A stretch of DNA of 64,000 nucleotides from positions 1 to 64,000 of the forward strand of contig WTFV01000204.1 of assembly GCA_011523845.1 (NCBI GenBank), given 5' to 3'. Below the pieces are notes generated by a model. That model was not told where the DNA came from. It ran no database searches and saw nothing but the letters and a program-made list of their open reading frames with translations. The position numbers and the translations under genes are program-made. The DNA is from Acidobacteriota bacterium. Lineage in GTDB: Bacteria; Acidobacteriota; Vicinamibacteria; Vicinamibacterales; UBA8438. Of the stretch, positions 26,473 through 34,624 are shown piece by piece; within the stretch, counting starts at the first letter, position 1; each line of letters begins with the position of its first letter.

Positions 26473-27487
26473 ACCGGTGTCGCCGGCGAGCCCGCCGACC
26501 CTAGATCCCCGGCGGAACGCAGGCCGCCGGCGGGATGTCGATCGGGATCTGAGGGCGTTGCTCGGCGCCGCCCTCGATCCGCGACGCCTGCGCTGCGACG
26601 ATCCGCTCGCCCCGCTGACGACCTTCCAGGTAGGGGGGCGGGCCGACTGGCTTCTCGATTCCCGTTCCGAGCGGGAGGTGGCCGCCGCGGTGCGCGCGGC
26701 CCGCACCCTCGAGCTGCCGGTCACCCTGCTGGGAGGCGGCTCGAACGTGCTGGTCAGCGACGCCGGGGTGCGCGGACTCGTCGTCCGGTTCCGGCACGGC
26801 GAGATTGCCGCGACGCCGCCCGGAACGGTGCGGGCGACGGCAGGGGTCACGCTGAACGGGCTGGTCCGCTGGACGGTCAGCCGCGGCCTGGCCGGTCTGG
26901 AGGCCTGGGCCGGCACGCCGGGCACGGTCGGGGGCGCCATCTGCGGCAACGCGCATTTCCGCGGCCGCCTGATCGGCGAGCTGGTGACCGCGGTCGGCCT
27001 TCTGGGGCCGGAAGGCGGCATCCGGCGCGTCTCCCCGGAGCGGATGGGCTTCGGGTACGACCGCAGTCGCGTGCAGGAGAGCGGCGAGGTGGTGCTCTGG
27101 GCGGAGTTCGCGGTGGGGGCCGGAAAGGTGGCGGACCTGCGCGCCGAAGCACGGTCGTCGCTGCGCTTCCGGAAACGCACGCAGCCGCTGGCGGCTCCGA
27201 GCGCGGGCTGCGTGTTTCGCAATCCGGACCCGCGGCGGCAGGACCTGCCGGCCGGCGCGCCATGCGCCGCCGGCGCGTTGATCGATGGCGCCGGCCTGAA
27301 GGGACGCGCCGTCGGCGCGGCGCGCGTGTCGCACGTGCACGCGAACTTCATCGTCACCGATCCGGGAGCCCGGGCGCGGGACGTGCGCGCGCTGATCGAT
27401 CGGTGCCGGGCGGACGTAGAGGCCAGGTTCGGCGTGACGTTGGTCCCGGAGGTCGTGTTTCTGGGGGAGTTCGACGCGACAGCCTGA
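26459..27487 (+). CDS. murB: UDP-N-acetylenolpyruvoylglucosamine reductase
   Basis: FAD/NADPH enzyme giving UDP-MurNAc. The FAD domain has LTTFQVGGRADWLL, LLGGGSNVLVSDAGVRGL and AGTPGTVGGAICGNAH; the substrate domain has LRFRKRTQP and SAGCVFRNP. The proton donor that is Ser in E. coli is Cys here (SAGCVF), a known variant. GTG 26459 gives 342 residues and GTG 26477 gives 336; the first 35 or so are Pro/Arg-rich and not conserved, so the start is uncertain. It precedes murA, the next enzyme upstream in the pathway. Confidence 0.94.
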   Translation: MRAPEPVSPASPPTLDPRRNAGRRRDVDRDLRALLGAALDPRRLRCDDPLAPLTTFQVGGRADWLLDSRSEREVAAAVRAARTLELPVTLLGGGSNVLVSDAGVRGLVVRFRHGEIAATPPGTVRATAGVTLNGLVRWTVSRGLAGLEAWAGTPGTVGGAICGNAHFRGRLIGELVTAVGLLGPEGGIRRVSPERMGFGYDRSRVQESGEVVLWAEFAVGAGKVADLRAEARSSLRFRKRTQPLAAPSAGCVFRNPDPRRQDLPAGAPCAAGALIDGAGLKGRAVGAARVSHVHANFIVTDPGARARDVRALIDRCRADVEARFGVTLVPEVVFLGEFDATA

Positions 27488-27504
27488 GGCGTCGAACGAC
27501 GGCA

Positions 27505-28761
27505 ATGGCCACACTCATCGTCGAAGGCGGCCAGCGACTCGCCGGGTCGGTGAACGTCGAAGGCAACAAGAACGCGGCGTTGCCGCTCCTGGCCGCCTGT
27601 CTGCTCACCGAAGAGCCGTGCACGTTGACCAACGTGCCGCGGATCGGCGACGTGCGGGTCATGGCCGACCTGCTGCGGGGACTCGGCGCCGAGGTCGACG
27701 GCATCGGCACCACGACGTTGCGCGTGCGCTGCGCGGACGTCCGCAGCGACGAGCCGGACCCGCGGCTCGTCGGACGATTGCGCGGCTCCGTGCTGCTGGT
27801 GGGTCCCCTGCTGGCGCGACTGGGCCGCGCGAGGCTGGCCCGACCGGGCGGGGACTTTCCCGGCCGGCGTACGCTGGCCGCCCATCTGCAGGCGCTGCGG
27901 GCCATGGGGGTGCGGGACGAAGCGGGGGAGCGCCATACCTTCGTTGCGCCGGACGGGCTGGCGCCGGCGTCGTTCTACCTGGAGGAAGCGTCGGTCACGG
28001 GTACGGAAACCGCCATTCTGGCCGCCGCCGCGGCGCCGGGCGTCACCCGCATCCGGCACGCCGCCTGCGAGCCTCACGTCGTCGAGCTGTGCAGGTGCCT
28101 GCAGAGCATGGGCGTCGAGATCGAAGGGGCGGGCACGCCGACGCTCCGGGTCGCGGGCGGATCGCGGCTGCGCGGGACCGCGCACGCGCTTCGCGGCGAC
28201 TACATCGAGGCCGGGAGCTGGGCGGTGGTCGCCGCCATCACCGGGGGAGAGATCGAGGTGGGCGGGGTCGCCGGCCCGGATCTCGAGCCCCTGGTCGCGG
28301 TGTTGGGACGCATGCAGGTTCAGTGCGACGTCGAGAACGCGCGTCTCGTCGTGCGGCCGTCGCAACCGCGCGCCGTACGCCAGATCACCACCGCGCCCTG
28401 GCCGGGGTTTCCCAGCGACATGGTGAGTCTGGTCACCGTCCTCGCGACCCAGGCCAGCGGGAGGACCCTCATCCACGACTGGATGTACGAGCTCCGCCTG
28501 TTCGCACTCGAGCAGTTGAGCGGCATGGGCGCCAACCTCTTCCTCTGCGATCCGCATCGGATCATCGTGGAGGGAGGTCGCAGGCTGAACGGACGGACCC
28601 TGGACACGCGCGACCTGCGTTCCGGGATGGCGCTCATCGCGGCCGCGCTGGCGGCCGACGGCGAGAGTCGCATCAGCCCGCTCGAGACCGTCGAGCGCGG
28701 CTACGCAAGCGTCGTCGATCGTCTCCGATCGGTCGGCGCGCGAGTGGCCGTGGAGGAATGA
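27505..28761 (+). CDS. murA: UDP-GlcNAc 1-carboxyvinyltransferase, Asp-type
   Basis: First committed step of peptidoglycan synthesis: transfers enolpyruvate from PEP. The 418-residue product has the Lys22-Asn23 pair (VEGNKNAALPLL), the FPSDMVS aspartate, DLRSGMAL, and RGYASVVDRL near the end. The fosfomycin-target cysteine in the usual GGCxIGxRxVDLH loop is replaced: the loop reads PGGDFPGRRTLAAHL with Asp117. Asp at this position is known to keep activity and give intrinsic fosfomycin resistance. Confidence 0.95.
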   Translation: MATLIVEGGQRLAGSVNVEGNKNAALPLLAACLLTEEPCTLTNVPRIGDVRVMADLLRGLGAEVDGIGTTTLRVRCADVRSDEPDPRLVGRLRGSVLLVGPLLARLGRARLARPGGDFPGRRTLAAHLQALRAMGVRDEAGERHTFVAPDGLAPASFYLEEASVTGTETAILAAAAAPGVTRIRHAACEPHVVELCRCLQSMGVEIEGAGTPTLRVAGGSRLRGTAHALRGDYIEAGSWAVVAAITGGEIEVGGVAGPDLEPLVAVLGRMQVQCDVENARLVVRPSQPRAVRQITTAPWPGFPSDMVSLVTVLATQASGRTLIHDWMYELRLFALEQLSGMGANLFLCDPHRIIVEGGRRLNGRTLDTRDLRSGMALIAAALAADGESRISPLETVERGYASVVDRLRSVGARVAVEE

Positions 28762-28781
28762 GCCGGCCGGGAGGCGGCGCT

Positions 28782-30623
28782 TCAGCGGCCGGGCGGCGCC
28801 GGCGGCGCGATCGGCCGTTGCGGCTCCGGCGGCTGCCCGGGCAGCGTGCGTCCGGACAGCGGCCGGGGCTGCGGTTGCGGTTGTGTCCGCTGCTGCCCGA
28901 TGGGGATGGCGCCGCCCGGACCTGCACCGGCGCCGGCCGCGGCGCTGGCGCCGACGCGGAACGGACGCAGATCCTCCTCCTCGAGTGCGAGGGTGCGGAG
29001 GATGTGGGGCTGCAGCGTCAGCACGATGTCGGTCTCGCGCGTGTCGGTCTGCGTGCGGCCGAAGAGGCGTCCGAGGATCGGGATGCGGCTGAGTCCGGGG
29101 ATGCCTTCCAGCGTCTCCCGCTCCTCGTCGCGTATCAGGCCGGCGAGGATGTTCGTCTCCCCGTCGCGGAGGCGGATGAGGGTCTCGATGGAGCGGCTGC
29201 CGATCTGCGGCAGGTCGCCGAATCCGAGTCCGGAGATGTTGCTGATCGCCATGGCGATGGCCAGCGACACCTCGTCGTTGTGGTGGACGCGCGGCGTGAT
29301 TTCGATGTTGACGCCGATGTTCTCGTAGTTGTAGGACGTGATCGGCTGCTGGCTGATGCCGCCGGCGGCAAACGGCGTGAACGTCGTGACGGGTATCGGC
29401 ACCCGGTCGCCGAAGTGCGCCGTCGCCGCGATGCCGCCCGACGTCCGGAGCTGCGGGTTGGCCAGGACCCGCGTGTTCGAGTTCGTTTCGAGCAGCCGGA
29501 GCAGCAGGCTGGTGGGGTTGGCCACGAACAGGCTCGAACCGCTGACGCGTTGCACGTCGTCGACGGAGAGACCGAGGCCCGTCTCGTCGCCGATGATTTC
29601 CGAGTCGTCACCGCTGGACGCGAACCGCAGGCCGTACTCGCGAAACAGTTGCCGGTCCACTTCGAGCAACTGCACCTCGATGACCACCTCGGCGCGGGCC
29701 TTGTCGACGGCCCGGATCAGCCGCGCCGCCGCGTCGATGCGCTCGGGCGTGTCCTTGATCGAGATGGCGTTGGTGGCGGTCACCGGCGCCAGCCGGCGGA
29801 GATCGACCACCAGCCGCAGCAGGTCGATGGTCTCACCGACGTCGGCGTTGCTGAGATAGAAGGTCCGGATGATCTCTTCCTCGTACTCCCGGCGCTTCGC
29901 CGGGGTGTCCGGGATGATGCTGACCGTGCCGGGCGCGGTGACCCGGAAGAAGTTGCCCGTGCTCCCGGCGACGACGGCCAGCGCCGTGTCGAACGTCATC
30001 TCCCGGAGGTCGCCGGAAAAGGGCGCGTCCCGGAACTGCGAGTCGAAGACGATGCTGACGTCGGCAAGCTGCCCCAGCGCCGAGAAGACCGCGCGCGAGC
30101 TCGTGCTGCTGAAGACGACCGACGCCGGCAGTACGATGTCCCGCGGCAGATCCAGCCCGGGCGGCGCCGCGTCCAGCGAGCGGTCGATGAGCGCTTCGAG
30201 CGCCGTCCGTCCTTCCGGCAGGGCTGCCAGCTCCGCGCGCACGGCCTCGCGCGTCTCGCGGAGGGCGCGCTCGAGTTCGGCCATGCCCGGGTTCAGCTCG
30301 TGAGCGATCTGGTATTCCTCGAGCGCCTCCGCCCAGCGCGACGCGCGGGCCAGCCGGCGCCCTTCGGCGAAGTGCATCTGGGCGGCGCGGAGTCGGGCGC
30401 GGTCGAGGGCGAGCTGGATGTTGCGGTCGTGCGGCCGTTCCTGCAGCGCCCGCGTATAGGCGACGACAGCCTGGTCGTAGTTGCGCTCGCGCTCGGCGCG
30501 CTGTCCGTCCCGCAGGGCGCCGGTGGTCGCACAGGCCGCGGCCGTCAGGGCCAGCAGTACCAGCAGCGTGCCGGAGTACGCCCGCGGGGAACGGCTGGTG
30601 GTCCTAACGGAGAAAGCTGTCAT
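28782..30623 (-). CDS. TPR-containing secretin (GspD/PilQ-type)
   Basis: Outer-membrane secretin of 613 residues. It has a lipoprotein signal (hydrophobic stretch then TAAAC near residue 31), a TPR-like helical region at about 35-110, secretin N domains (PVTATNAISIKDTPERIDAAARLI), and the beta domain with VANPTSLLLRLLETNSNT, LANPQLRTSGG and GIPGLSRIPILGRLFGRTQ. The C-terminus is Pro/Gln-rich. No other type II secretion gene is adjacent apart from a PilP/GspC-like gene 26 kb away. Its 5' end overlaps lolA by 20 bp. Confidence 0.9.
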   Translation of the reverse strand: MTAFSVRTTSRSPRAYSGTLLVLLALTAAACATTGALRDGQRAERERNYDQAVVAYTRALQERPHDRNIQLALDRARLRAAQMHFAEGRRLARASRWAEALEEYQIAHELNPGMAELERALRETREAVRAELAALPEGRTALEALIDRSLDAAPPGLDLPRDIVLPASVVFSSTSSRAVFSALGQLADVSIVFDSQFRDAPFSGDLREMTFDTALAVVAGSTGNFFRVTAPGTVSIIPDTPAKRREYEEEIIRTFYLSNADVGETIDLLRLVVDLRRLAPVTATNAISIKDTPERIDAAARLIRAVDKARAEVVIEVQLLEVDRQLFREYGLRFASSGDDSEIIGDETGLGLSVDDVQRVSGSSLFVANPTSLLLRLLETNSNTRVLANPQLRTSGGIAATAHFGDRVPIPVTTFTPFAAGGISQQPITSYNYENIGVNIEITPRVHHNDEVSLAIAMAISNISGLGFGDLPQIGSRSIETLIRLRDGETNILAGLIRDEERETLEGIPGLSRIPILGRLFGRTQTDTRETDIVLTLQPHILRTLALEEEDLRPFRVGASAAAGAGAGPGGAIPIGQQRTQPQPQPRPLSGRTLPGQPPEPQRPIAPPAPPGR

Positions 30624-31299
30624 CGGTGATGACCTCGACGTCGGCCGGGACGTCCAGCGCGAACAGGCTGTCGGACAGACCCTGGTTCCGCTCGACGTTG
30701 GAGAACGAGTAGGTCGAGACCCCGCCCTGGAAGTCGGTGGCCGCCAGCTCGAGAATGTCCAGGGTGACGGGGTCTATGGCGAGGATGAGAGATTCGTAGC
30801 CCGCATCGCTCCGAACCGGCCGCAGCTCGACGGCCCAAGCTCCGTCCGCCGACGGCCGGGACGTGTAGCGCGCCGTGAAGTCGCGCCGCAGATCGCCCTC
30901 GCCGGCCAGGAAGGAAGCGGGCGTGGAAGCTCCACCCCCTGCAGGCAGGGGACTCACGATCACCTGCCGGTCGGCGGGAAAGTAGGAGCTGACGGCGGCG
31001 CCGTCGCAGACGAAGAGCTTCGGTTCGGGACTGACGTAGTCGAACCGCCAGCGGCCCGGCCGGCTGACGTGCACCGTGCCGCGCTCGACGTCGGTGGTCC
31101 GGAGAACGCCGCCGGCATAGCGGTGCTCGAAATCCGCCGAGAAGTCCGCAATGCCGTCGTAGTGCGCCTGCAACCTGTCCAGCAGCCGGGCGAGCGGCGG
31201 GGCGTCCGGAGACTGGGCCGTGGTCCCGGACGACAGGGTCCAGCCGCAGAGCAGCAGGACCGCAACGCGCAGGAGCCCGCGGCAAGCGCCCCGCTGCAT
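30604..31299 (-). CDS. lolA: Outer-membrane lipoprotein carrier protein LolA-like
   Basis: Periplasmic chaperone that carries lipoproteins from LolCDE to the outer membrane. The 231-residue product has a signal peptide (LLRVAVLLLCGWTLSSGTTAQS) and the LolA fold pattern: LLDRLQAHYDGIADFSADFEH (split after the Q), GRWRFDYVSPEPKLFVCDG, and the repeated aromatic/Asp pattern to SLFALDVPADVEV. ATG 31299 is chosen for the signal peptide; the frame extends far upstream through the repeat at 31387-31492 without similarity. Confidence 0.88.
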   Translation of the reverse strand: MQRGACRGLLRVAVLLLCGWTLSSGTTAQSPDAPPLARLLDRLQAHYDGIADFSADFEHRYAGGVLRTTDVERGTVHVSRPGRWRFDYVSPEPKLFVCDGAAVSSYFPADRQVIVSPLPAGGGASTPASFLAGEGDLRRDFTARYTSRPSADGAWAVELRPVRSDAGYESLILAIDPVTLDILELAATDFQGGVSTYSFSNVERNQGLSDSLFALDVPADVEVITDDSFLR

Positions 31300-31386
31300 G
31301 CGAACGGCGTCGCATCCCGCGTGGTCGGCGTTGCTCCCCGGTCGAGTATGCCGCGCCAGCACCATGGATCCGTGCGCCCGCCGGCT

Positions 31387-31492
31387 AACGCCCCGAAACG
31401 CCTCGCCGGCTCGGCGTTTCGGCCCATCCCCCCCGCTCCATGACCTTGCGCCTCGGCACTCCGCTTCGCTGCGTTCTGCGGCGCAAGCTCCT
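31387..31492 (-). repeat. Dispersed two-hairpin repeat, copy 2 (rhodanese/lolA spacer)
   Basis: The reverse complement matches the trmD copy at 17539-17643 almost end to end, with the same perfect CCGAAACGCC/GGCGTTTCGG stem. It begins at the rhodanese stop codon and lies in the same orientation relative to transcription as the trmD copy. The spacer 31300-31490 contains nothing else that I recognise. Confidence 0.8.
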
Positions 31493-31874
31493 AGCCCTTG
31501 AGGGCGCCGGCTTGCGGTGGCTTCTGTTTCGGCGCGTCCTTGCTCTCCGTCGGCAGCTTGGCCCCCAGCCAATCGACAATGCCTCCCTCGAGCACGCTGG
31601 CCCGATGGCCCTGCCGGATCAGCTCGGCGGCGACGCGCGCGCCGACGATCTCCTCGGGGTCGGAGTCGTAGGTGACGATGTCGCGGTCACCGGGGAGTGA
31701 CGACGTGTCGAAATCCGGCGGCGCGAGCCGAATGGCGCCGGGCAAGCGGACCGTGCTGTGCTCGTACGGATACTTGAGCCGTACGTCCACCAGCAGGGGT
31801 GCGGTTGCATCACCGCCTTCGATGCGCTCGTGCAGCTCTTCCTTCGTGATGCGCGGAACGGGCATGTGGACCAT
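31491..31874 (-). CDS. Rhodanese-like domain protein, catalytic Cys replaced
   Basis: A single rhodanese fold of 127 residues: LLVDVRLKYPYEHSTVRLPGAIRLAP, then DIVTYDSDPEEIVGARVAAELIRQGHRASVLEGGIVDW (split here at AELIR), and a Lys/Pro-rich tail. The position of the active-site cysteine is occupied by Asp70 (TYDSDPEE), so sulfur transfer is not expected; it may be a binding or regulatory domain. No signal peptide. It lies between thrC and lolA on the same strand. Confidence 0.82.
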   Translation of the reverse strand: MVHMPVPRITKEELHERIEGGDATAPLLVDVRLKYPYEHSTVRLPGAIRLAPPDFDTSSLPGDRDIVTYDSDPEEIVGARVAAELIRQGHRASVLEGGIVDWLGAKLPTESKDAPKQKPPQAGALKG

Positions 31875-31915
31875 TGTCGATGGCGTCCGGCGACAGTGTC
31901 AAGGATGGCGGCGTG

Positions 31916-33256
31916 TCAGTGGGCCGTTGCCCGTGCGACGGCCCGGCGCACGGCGTCGTAGTCGTTCGGCAGCTCGAGCGGCGCGTTGGCGAGTCGCGGC
32001 TGGAGTTCGGCGACCGACGCGCGGTGATAGTCGAGCTTGAAGTCGGTGAACTTCAGCCCGTTCGCCGTCGAGATGACCACGACCCGGTCGCTCCCCGCGA
32101 TGTCGCCGCGCCCGCGCAGCTTGGTCAGCACGGCGAGCGCGACTCCGGTATGGGGGCAGTTGTACATGCCGGTGCGGTCCGCGCGGGCCGAGGCGTCCGC
32201 CAGCTCGGCTTCGGTCGCCTGCTCGACGATGCCGTCATACCGTCGCAAGGTGCGGATCGCCTTGTCGATTGAGACGGGGTTGCCGATCCGGATGGCCGAT
32301 GCCTGCGTGCTGGCGGCCTTGATCGGCTCGAAGTGCCAGCCGTTGCGGTAAGCGCGATAGAGCGGATTGGCCGCGGCGGCCTGGGCCACGACGATGCGCG
32401 GGCGGCGGGCGGTGACGCCGAGCGCCTCCATCATGTCGAACCCGGCGCCGAGCGCGCTGACGTTGCCGAGATTCCCCCCCGGAATGATGATGACGTCCGG
32501 CACTTCCCAGTCGAACTGCTGGACGATCTCGATCCCCACCGTCTTCTGGCCCTCCAGCCGGACGCTGTTCATCGAGTTCGCGAGGTAGATGCCCTCCTCG
32601 GTGGAGAGCCGCTTGACGATGGCCATGCAACCGTCGAAGTCCGTATCGAGCGCGAGCACGGTGGCGCCGTTCGACAGCGGTTGGACGAGCTGCGCCGTGG
32701 AGACCTTGCCGCGCGGCAGGATCACGATGGCGGGGATGCCTCCCGCCGCGGCGTAGGCGGCGAGAGACGCCGACGTGTCACCGGTCGACGCGCACGCCAC
32801 GGCGCGAATCGCGACGCCCCGGCGCATCATCTGGCGGACCAGCGAGACGAGCACGGTCATCCCGAGATCCTTGAAGGAGCCGGTGTGGGAGTTGCCGCAC
32901 AGCTTCACCCACAGGTCGCCGACCCCGAGCTCCTGCCCGAACCGTTCCGCCCAGAAGAGGTTGGTTCCCCCTTCGTCCATCGACACGATGCTGTCGGCGT
33001 CCACCTCGGGGCAGACCCATTCCTGCTTGCCCCACACCGACGATCCGTACGGCCAGGTCGTCCGCTTGTAGCGTTCGTCGAAGAGGCGCATCCAGGAACC
33101 GGCCGAGCGGTCGCGCAGCGCGTCCAGGTCGTGCGTCACCTCCAGCAGGTCGCCGCAGGCGGGGCACCGGTAGATCGGCTCGAGCAGGGAGTGCTCGCCG
33201 GCGCAACCCTGGATGCAGCGCAGCACGGCCCGGTACGGCACGCTCGTCGTCGTCAT
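31916..33256 (-). CDS. thrC: Threonine synthase
   Basis: PLP enzyme converting O-phosphohomoserine to threonine. The 446-residue product has an N-terminal zinc-ribbon-like segment (CIQGCAGEHSLLEPIYRCPACG), the PLP lysine motif NSHTGSFKDLGMTVLVSL, ACASTGDTSASLAAYAA, the glycine-rich IIIPGGNLGNVSALGAG and VVISTANGLKFTDFK. ATG 33256 is 17 bp downstream of tRNA-Ala on the same strand. It is one of two threonine synthase-like genes here and is the closer match to the family. Confidence 0.9.
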   Translation of the reverse strand: MTTTSVPYRAVLRCIQGCAGEHSLLEPIYRCPACGDLLEVTHDLDALRDRSAGSWMRLFDERYKRTTWPYGSSVWGKQEWVCPEVDADSIVSMDEGGTNLFWAERFGQELGVGDLWVKLCGNSHTGSFKDLGMTVLVSLVRQMMRRGVAIRAVACASTGDTSASLAAYAAAGGIPAIVILPRGKVSTAQLVQPLSNGATVLALDTDFDGCMAIVKRLSTEEGIYLANSMNSVRLEGQKTVGIEIVQQFDWEVPDVIIIPGGNLGNVSALGAGFDMMEALGVTARRPRIVVAQAAAANPLYRAYRNGWHFEPIKAASTQASAIRIGNPVSIDKAIRTLRRYDGIVEQATEAELADASARADRTGMYNCPHTGVALAVLTKLRGRGDIAGSDRVVVISTANGLKFTDFKLDYHRASVAELQPRLANAPLELPNDYDAVRRAVARATAH

Positions 33257-33273
33257 GACCGGCGGAGAGGTGC

Positions 33274-33349
33274 TGGTGGACCGCATGGGACTCGAACCCA
33301 CGACCTCCGCGTTGCGAACGCGGCGCTCTCCCAACTGAGCTAGCGGCCC
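33274..33349 (-). tRNA. tRNA-Ala (anticodon CGC)
   Basis: A complete 76-nt cloverleaf on the minus strand with encoded CCA. The acceptor stem GGGCCGC/GCGGTCC includes the G3-U70 pair that identifies alanine tRNAs. The D arm is GCTC-AGTTGGGA-GAGC, the anticodon arm CCGCG-TTCGCAA-CGCGG gives anticodon CGC (codon GCG), and the T arm is GTGGG-TTCGAGT-CCCAT. It lies between two threonine synthase paralogues. Confidence 0.97.
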
Positions 33350-33406
33350 GTTCCTGTCGACAGCGGCAGGACTCGTGGTCGCGGACGATTCCGCAACCAC
33401 AACCTT

Positions 33407-34588
33407 CTATTGTACACCGAGCAGATCGAGGTACTTCAGCGCGCCGCCCGTGTTGAACAGCACCACCCGGTCGGACGGCGCGATCGTGCCGCGGGCGAGG
33501 AGGGCGCGCAGCGCCACCAGGGTCGCTCCTCCCTCCGGCGCGGAGCTGATTCCCTCGGCGGCGCCGATCTCGCGCATCGCCGCGATCATGGCGGAGTCGC
33601 TCACGGCGACGGCCGTGCCTCCGCTCTCGCGCACGGCCCGCAGGATCAGGAAATCGCCGATCGCGCGCGGGACGCGCAGCCCGTCGGCGCTCGTGCGCGC
33701 CTGCTCCCACGGCGCCGCCCGCTCGGCGCCGTCGTGGAACGCGCGGACAATCGGCGCGCAACCCTCGGCCTGTACCGACACCATCCGCGGCCGGCGCGCC
33801 GCGGCCGGCATCCACCCGAGCGCTTCCAGCTCGGCGCAGGCCTTCCACATGCCGACGATGCCGGTGCCGCCGCCGGTGGGGTAGATCATCCAGTCGGGCC
33901 ACTCCCAGCCGAGCTGCTCGGCGATCTCGTAGGCCATCGTCTTCTTGCCCTCGACGCGGTACGGCTCCTTCAACGTCGACACGTCGTACCAGCCGAGCGG
34001 ACCGCCGGTTTCGGCGGCGACCCGCCCGGCGTCGGTGATCAGACCGTCAACCAGCGTTACCTCGGCGCCGTAGAGCTCGCACTCGCGGATGAACGGCGTC
34101 TTGACGTCGCGGGGCATGAACACCCTGGCCGACAGACCGGCGCGGGAGGCGTACGCCGCGGCCGCGTTGGCGGCGTTGCCGGCGGACGGAACGGAAACCG
34201 TGGTTGCCCCGAGTCGCCGGGCGACGGTGACGGCCGCGGACAGGCCACGGGCCTTGAAGGAGTTGGTCGGGTTGGCGGATTCGTCCTTGACGTAGAGCCG
34301 GTCCATCCCGACCGCGGCCCCGAGGCGCCGCGCGTGGGCGAGCGGCGTGAAGCCCTCTCCGAGGGTCACCGGTCCGTCGTCGTCGGACGGCGGCAGAGCC
34401 TCCCGATAGCGCCACATCGTCGGCGGGCGGTCGCGAAGCGAATCGCGCATCCGTCGACCCGTCGCGGCGTCGAGGGCGTAGCGGGCCAGCAGCGGGGCGC
34501 CGCAGGCGCACAGGTGCTGGACCCGGTCCGGATCCCGGGGGGCTGCGCCGCAGGCTGCGGAGCATTCGAGACGAGAGAGCTTCGACAT
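33407..34588 (-). CDS. Threonine synthase-like PLP enzyme (second paralogue)
   Basis: A fold-type II PLP enzyme of 393 residues. It has an N-terminal Cys-rich segment (LECSAACGAAP..HLCACGAPLL), the PLP lysine in NPTNSFKARGLSAAV, SAGNAANAAAAYASRAG, YPTGGGTGIVGMWKA and VLFNTGGALKYLDLL. It could be threonine synthase of the plant/archaeal type or a threonine dehydratase-like lyase; sequence alone does not decide. It is upstream of tRNA-Ala and thrC on the same strand. Confidence 0.85.
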   Translation of the reverse strand: MSKLSRLECSAACGAAPRDPDRVQHLCACGAPLLARYALDAATGRRMRDSLRDRPPTMWRYREALPPSDDDGPVTLGEGFTPLAHARRLGAAVGMDRLYVKDESANPTNSFKARGLSAAVTVARRLGATTVSVPSAGNAANAAAAYASRAGLSARVFMPRDVKTPFIRECELYGAEVTLVDGLITDAGRVAAETGGPLGWYDVSTLKEPYRVEGKKTMAYEIAEQLGWEWPDWMIYPTGGGTGIVGMWKACAELEALGWMPAAARRPRMVSVQAEGCAPIVRAFHDGAERAAPWEQARTSADGLRVPRAIGDFLILRAVRESGGTAVAVSDSAMIAAMREIGAAEGISSAPEGGATLVALRALLARGTIAPSDRVVLFNTGGALKYLDLLGVQ

Positions 34589-34624
34589 GACGAAGTAAGC
34601 GGGAGCCTTGCGGGGGCGGGACTC

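Noticed and set aside
25369..28557. 1062-codon minus-strand frame across pxpC, murB and murA
   Set aside because: It is a shadow of conserved plus-strand genes, with repetitive His/Arg/Pro content.
33257..33400. N-terminal extension of thrC reading GPLAQLGERRVRNAEVVGSS
   Set aside because: This peptide is the antisense-free read-through of the tRNA-Ala gene at 33274-33349 on the same strand, not protein sequence. thrC starts at ATG 33256.
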